Assembly: GCA_001247695.2 (NCBI GenBank)
Contig: LGRX02033478.1
Location: forward strand, 1 to 32,448
Reading direction: 5' to 3'
DNA: 32,448 nt
Source of the DNA: Cymbomonas tetramitiformis
Taxonomy: Eukaryota > Chlorophyta > Pyramimonadophyceae > Pyramimonadales > Pyramimonadaceae
A program made the position numbers and the translations under genes. Below, in pieces: positions 29,338 through 32,448 of this stretch (positions within the stretch are counted from its first letter, which is position 1; each line of letters opens with the position of its first letter). The notes beneath the pieces were generated by a model that did not search any database, was not told the origin of the DNA, and worked only from the letters and a program-made list of their open reading frames with translations.

Positions 29338-29404
29338 GGAGTGAGTTGGATTTGAACCAACTATTTCGAGTGCAAAGGACTCGCGGGAATTTCCCGTTCA
29401 CTCC
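29338..29404 (-). tRNA. tRNA-like cloverleaf, anticodon UUU by position (Lys-like), possibly organellar-type or pseudo
   Basis: On the minus strand a 7-bp acceptor stem (GGAGTGA with TCACTCC) closes three arms. These are a reduced D-arm (CGGG/CCCG, 5-nt loop), an anticodon arm (CGAGT CCTTTGC ACTCG) and a canonical T-arm, GTTGG TTCAAAT CCAAC. Length is 67 nt. The loop puts TTT at positions 34-36, but position 33 is C instead of the near-universal T, and the D-loop lacks the GG pair. Only the B-box (GGTTCAAATCC) fits a nuclear tRNA promoter. It may be a mitochondrial-type tRNA copy, a pseudo-tRNA or a tRNA-derived repeat. Confidence 0.4.
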
Positions 29405-30022
29405 TAGTCAAAGTTTCACGCATGCCAAGTATGAGCGCGCGAAGCACACACAAAATAATACACACGCATAACCAAAACATGCACTGCAAACCAGTGCCAT
29501 ATTGCAACCTGTGAGAATTAAAAATATCACAGCACGCAACTCACTGGCGAGGCTGCTGCAACATTGCTGACGGCGAACTGTGAAGAGTGCAATAACGTGA
29601 GTTTGAACTTGACCGTTCAGAAAAATCGAAGTGCTCAAAAACTTTGCCGTTCAGAAGTCACATCGGATCGACTCGTCATGCGAGCACGATCGACGATGAC
29701 GACGATGATGACGATGCGATGTCTCAGACTCTCAGTGACATTGCATCGGAGATAATCGACTTATAAAATTTAAACTGGGATTAGATGTAATCAACCCTTC
29801 GTAATGGTCTAGAGGTGGCCGTCGTTCTCAGTCTCAATCGAACCTATGAGATCCCGATTTTTTTTGAAGTTCCAGAAATAAAATCTCTAATAGCCAAAAC
29901 AGCGCATACAGGCCGCAATTTTGTTTTTTTGCCCCCCTCGTCAGTGAACAAATGGTTTGTTTTCTTGGGGGTGATCGAACAAGCTCATTTTATTTGGGGG
30001 GGTTTTTGGCGGCGGTAGGGGG
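29405..30022. other. No gene seen
   Basis: Mixed-composition DNA with a short GACGAT run at 29693-29715. No coding frame, LTR or RNA gene could be supported. Confidence 0.5.
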
Positions 30023-30858
30023 TCTTCCATAGGGGTTTCCATAGGGATAGGCTCTGGATTTCCCATAGGGCACACCACTTTTTCCACAGGCTCCGGATTT
30101 TCCATAGGGTACATTGGTGATGTTTTTTAACCTGTTTCCAGGCCATTCCACAGGTATGGACGCCACTATCATAGGGATGATCTCTGTGGCATTCCTTAAC
30201 AGTGTAATTCTGCATTTTCCATAGGCATTTTCCAAGTGCGGCGTGTTGCTGTTGTAGGGTCCAAAAAGGGCCTGTTTTAACCTGCCCTATTTTTCATTTT
30301 TTTGATTCCATCCCTATAAATTACCTATGGAATCCCGAAAATGGGGTGAGCCAACCTATGATCACCCGGTGGAAACGATTTCCATTGGGGCCTGTGGCAA
30401 ATTTTCCAGAGCCATTCCATACGATTTTCAGATAGGGGATTTAAAAGTGCCCTATGGAAAGGTTTTTGCCCTATGGAAAGCCAATGGAAATGCGTTCCCA
30501 TAGGTTTTGCATAGGGGTTTTCCATCCCTGTGTAATTATTTCCAGCCCTACGGACGCCACTATTATAGGGTTAACACCTCGACCGTTCATAGAATATCAA
30601 CCCAATATCCCTATGGAAAGTTCAAGTTATTTTCCCATAGGTTGTATAGGGTGGGCATCCCTATGGAACCAGAATACAGCATTCCTAACGTATGTCCACC
30701 CTATGTCCACCCTACGTTCATGGTATGGAAGGTATTGAACACCTTCCATAGGGATGTCATTGGGCGGACCGCCCTATGGAACACATCGTATTGTTTCCAT
30801 GCCTATGCCCACCCTACGCCCACCCTATGACCACCTCATGATCACCCTATGCCTAGCA
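30023..30858. repeat. Array B of the CCTATGGAAA/TTTCCATAGG family
   Basis: The same motifs as array A occur here in both orientations but at irregular spacing, passing on the right into CACCCTATG-type units (30700-30858). The array lies directly upstream of the putative first exon of the transposase-like gene. Confidence 0.82.
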
Positions 30859-30955
30859 AATGAAAAGTTAAAAAGGAAGCAACGGTTCCAAGTAGTCATG
30901 CGTGCTGGTATGGATGGTGTGTTGTGGGCCAGTATTAAACAACCACGGGGTCGAC

Positions 30956-31306
30956 ATGCCACCATGTCCTTGCACCGTGTGCCGACTACAAGTTGAAAAA
31001 CCTCTTCGAACGATACAACGACATACGAAGCTATACAAGAGATGGCAAGGAGCGGTATACATGGGGGAAAGTAGTAGTGAAGACGATACTTCAAGTGATG
31101 ACGGGGGTGACCGTAATGGTGGTGATGGTGGTTCCCTTGGAGGTGATGATGACATGGAAGATGCCAATGCAGAAGCGGACGAAATTCTCCAGGATCATTT
31201 GAGAAAGCTGGAAGAACATCGTGCCCGTCTCCTAAGTCCTGCTGCCAACGATGAGGATATGGATAACCAAGAGGTACCCCTCTTTCTGTATTTCCCAAGG
31301 GTGGGC
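30956..31306 (+). pseudogene. First exon of CACTA/TNP2-like transposase remnant
   Basis: The frame from the ATG at 30956 gives MPPCPCTVCRLQVEKPLRTI followed by QRHTKLYKRW. This is a Cys-rich N-terminus of the kind found in plant and algal CACTA-associated proteins. A long acidic Ser/Asp/Gly stretch and DEILQDHLRKLEEHRARLLS follow. Donor-like GT sites lie at 31274 (GAG/GTACCC) and 31307 (GTACGT). The sequence beyond is a GGGTGGGCATAGG array, as expected for an intron. The family call depends mainly on the downstream DUF4218-like part. Confidence 0.5.
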
Positions 31307-31640
31307 GTACGTATGCCAACAGGTGGGCATAGGTTGGGAAATCGTTGAACGTTTCCATAGGGTGGGAACAGGCATTCCCAGAGGCGGGTATAGGTAGAGC
31401 GCTGGGTAAGTATGCCTATGGAAAGCATTGGACGTTTCCAGTGGGTGGGCATAGGGCGAGCATTGGGCGGGCATAGGTTAGGAAAACATGGAATGTTTCC
31501 ATAGGGTGGGCCTGAGCATTCCCAAAGGCGGGTATAGGTGGTTCACTGGGTAGGCATGCCTAGGGAAAGCATTGGATGTTTCCATAGGGTCGGCATAGGG
31601 TGGGCATAGGACGGGCATAGGGTGGACATGCGGAGGGAAA
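31307..31640. repeat. Array C (GGGTGGGCATAGG), probably intronic
   Basis: Degenerate units of GGTGGGCATAGG, GAGCATTGGGCGGG and GTTTCCATAGGG type fill the space between two exon-like segments. The right end is a strong acceptor, TTTTTTTTATTTTGCAG, ending at 31661; a second AG at 31699 (ATTTCACAG) would keep the frame of the first exon. Confidence 0.75.
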
Positions 31641-31661
31641 TGCCTTTTTTTTATTTTGCAG

Positions 31662-31990
31662 TTCCTGTAAAGTTGGGGATGCCTCTCGTGATTTCACAGG
31701 TCGTTGATCACGTCTATGCCGAGAAGGTTTCAACAATGCATCGTCTTGTCATTGATCTGCTGAAACGAAATCCGAGCACAATGCTACCCAATCCATGTTT
31801 GATCAAATCTTCAATCTCATGCGGCAAACGGTGATTGGCAACGTTGACATCATCGGCAATCAGAGACGAAATGGTTTCCCGACCTCCTTCAAACAAGCTT
31901 TGTCTATGTGGAAGGATTTTGCCCTGCCGTACCATACCGCCGACGTTTGCAGGAATGAATGCATGATCTTTCACCTGAAGATTGGATCGA
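31662..31990 (+). pseudogene. Second exon of CACTA/TNP2-like transposase remnant, frameshifted
   Basis: Frame one reads VVDHVYAEKVSTMHRLVIDL and LLKRNPSTMLPN, then shifts by one base near 31792. The second frame reads MFDQIFNLMRQTVIGNVDII, FPTSFKQALSMWKDFALPYH and TADVCRNECMIFH. The VCRNECMIF pattern corresponds to the C-N-D-C-I-L-F motif that precedes the catalytic part in TNP2-type transposases. The catalytic DDE part itself is absent: sequence jumps at once to a DUF4218-like segment. An internal deletion plus a frameshift makes this a dead copy. Confidence 0.55.
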
Positions 31991-32016
31991 GATCGAGTTT
32001 TCACCTGAAGATTGGA
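31969..32016. repeat. 18-bp direct repeat, 30-bp period, at the exon junction
   Basis: TTTCACCTGAAGATTGGA occurs at 31969-31986 and 31999-32016. It lies where the transposase sequence jumps from its early part to the DUF4218-like part, so it may mark the deletion or a duplication tied to it. Confidence 0.8.
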
Positions 32017-32169
32017 ATATAACTACGCATATTTTGCGACATTTGCCTCGGCATATCGAACTGACAGGACCTGCGCATGGAACATGGTTATTTCCGTGGG
32101 AGTCATTCTATGGGAAATGCAAGGAGTCAGTCAAAACTCGATCGCAGCCAGTAGCCAACATCATGAACG
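31971..32169 (+). pseudogene. DUF4218-like exon of CACTA/TNP2-like transposase remnant
   Basis: The frame reads SPEDWNITTHILRHLPRHIE, LTGPAHGTWLFPWESFYGK and VKTRSQPVANIMNG. It matches the known DUF4218 pattern (H-L-x-H-L, then GP-x-x-x-x-W-x-[FY]P-x-E-x-[FY], K-x-x-V, P-x-x-x-I). That domain sits C-terminal to the transposase in plant CACTA (En/Spm) elements. It ends at a strong donor, GTATGT at 32170. A further acceptor, ATGTATGTCGCAG, ends at 32432, so another exon begins in the last 16 bases of the window. Confidence 0.65.
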
Positions 32170-32432
32170 GTATGTATACCTAGGCTCACCCTATGTTCAC
32201 CCTACGTCCGCCCTATGCTATCCCTGTGATCACCATAGGGAATGGGAATCTCAAAGTTTCCCGCCCTATGCCCACCTTATGCCCACCCTATGTTTACCCT
32301 ATGCCTTTACTATGTATCGGTTCCGTACGTATACCGTGCCTATGGAAAGCTTCTTCCATAGGGAGAACATAGGTGGAAACGTCTGGCTGCACTGTACGTA
32401 GTACGTTTGTTTATGTGTTATGTATGTCGCAG
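32170..32432 (+). repeat. Array D (CACCCTATG and CCTATGGAAA units) within a probable intron
   Basis: Starting at GTATGT and ending at TCGCAG, this 263-bp stretch holds CACCCTATGTTCACCCTACG-type units and one CCTATGGAAAG...CTTCCATAGGG hairpin near 32339-32361. It is the second case in this gene of the array family occupying a predicted intron. Confidence 0.65.
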
Positions 32433-32448
32433 GCCAGATGCTAGAAAA

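Overview
The window is from a nuclear genome of a eukaryote. The evidence is gypsy-type (Ty3-like) Gag and Pol fragments, LTRs with target-site duplications, GT-AG intron signals, a CACTA-type transposase remnant and many mini- and microsatellites, with no prokaryotic operon logic. An alga or early-diverging plant lineage seems most likely, but the sequence does not settle this. Only one locus looks like an ordinary host gene: a four-helix membrane protein resembling the AGTRAP family, at 12659-13348 on the minus strand.

Layout. 1-3976: a + strand gypsy-type element with gag, a good programmed -1 frameshift signal, then protease-RT-RNase H; integrase is missing. 3974-5608: an antiparallel RT fragment and LTR-like sequence. 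5609-5931: AT-rich DNA with a 30-bp perfect palindrome. 5932-7845: a frameshifted gag of a second family on the minus strand. 7846-12658: no convincing gene, but a cluster of minisatellites (8854-9375) and a long fold-back (10893-11112). 12659-13348: the host-like gene. 13349-15150: no gene, one 18-bp hairpin and a C-rich/G-rich tract.

15151-23228 is the most structured part. Two copies of one non-autonomous, gag-only LTR element lie head to head. The left copy (15156-19580, minus) is complete, with TG...CA LTRs and a TATTT target duplication. Its gag is broken by frameshifts and by a 1131-bp DNA transposon with an 8-bp target duplication (GTCAAAGA) and 10-bp inverted termini. The right copy (19960-23228, plus) keeps an intact 724-codon gag and the uninterrupted target site. 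Its 3' LTR stops about 10 bp short and runs straight into an RT fragment, which is fused in frame to the start of another gag (23229-24480), so the order is RT then gag. After a TATGACAG-type microsatellite a further protease-RT module follows (24789-26478) and is cut off at RNase H.

27048-32448 is dominated by degenerate arrays built on CCTATGGAAA/TTTCCATAGG and GGGTGGGCATAGG. One stretch has a striking 64/65-bp period made of about 32-bp hairpin half-units. The arrays lie next to, and apparently inside the introns of, exons of a CACTA/TNP2-like transposase remnant (30956-32169, with a DUF4218-like end). A similar setting surrounds a possible exon at 27048-27345 on the minus strand. A 67-nt tRNA-like cloverleaf lies at 29338-29404 on the minus strand.

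Most of the window is thus nested, truncated and chimeric transposable elements. The points best supported by the sequence itself are the frameshift signal, the inverted gag-only pair with its filled and empty transposon site, the RT-gag chimera, and the hairpin arrays placed in transposase introns. All family names rest on motif recognition by eye; no database search was possible.
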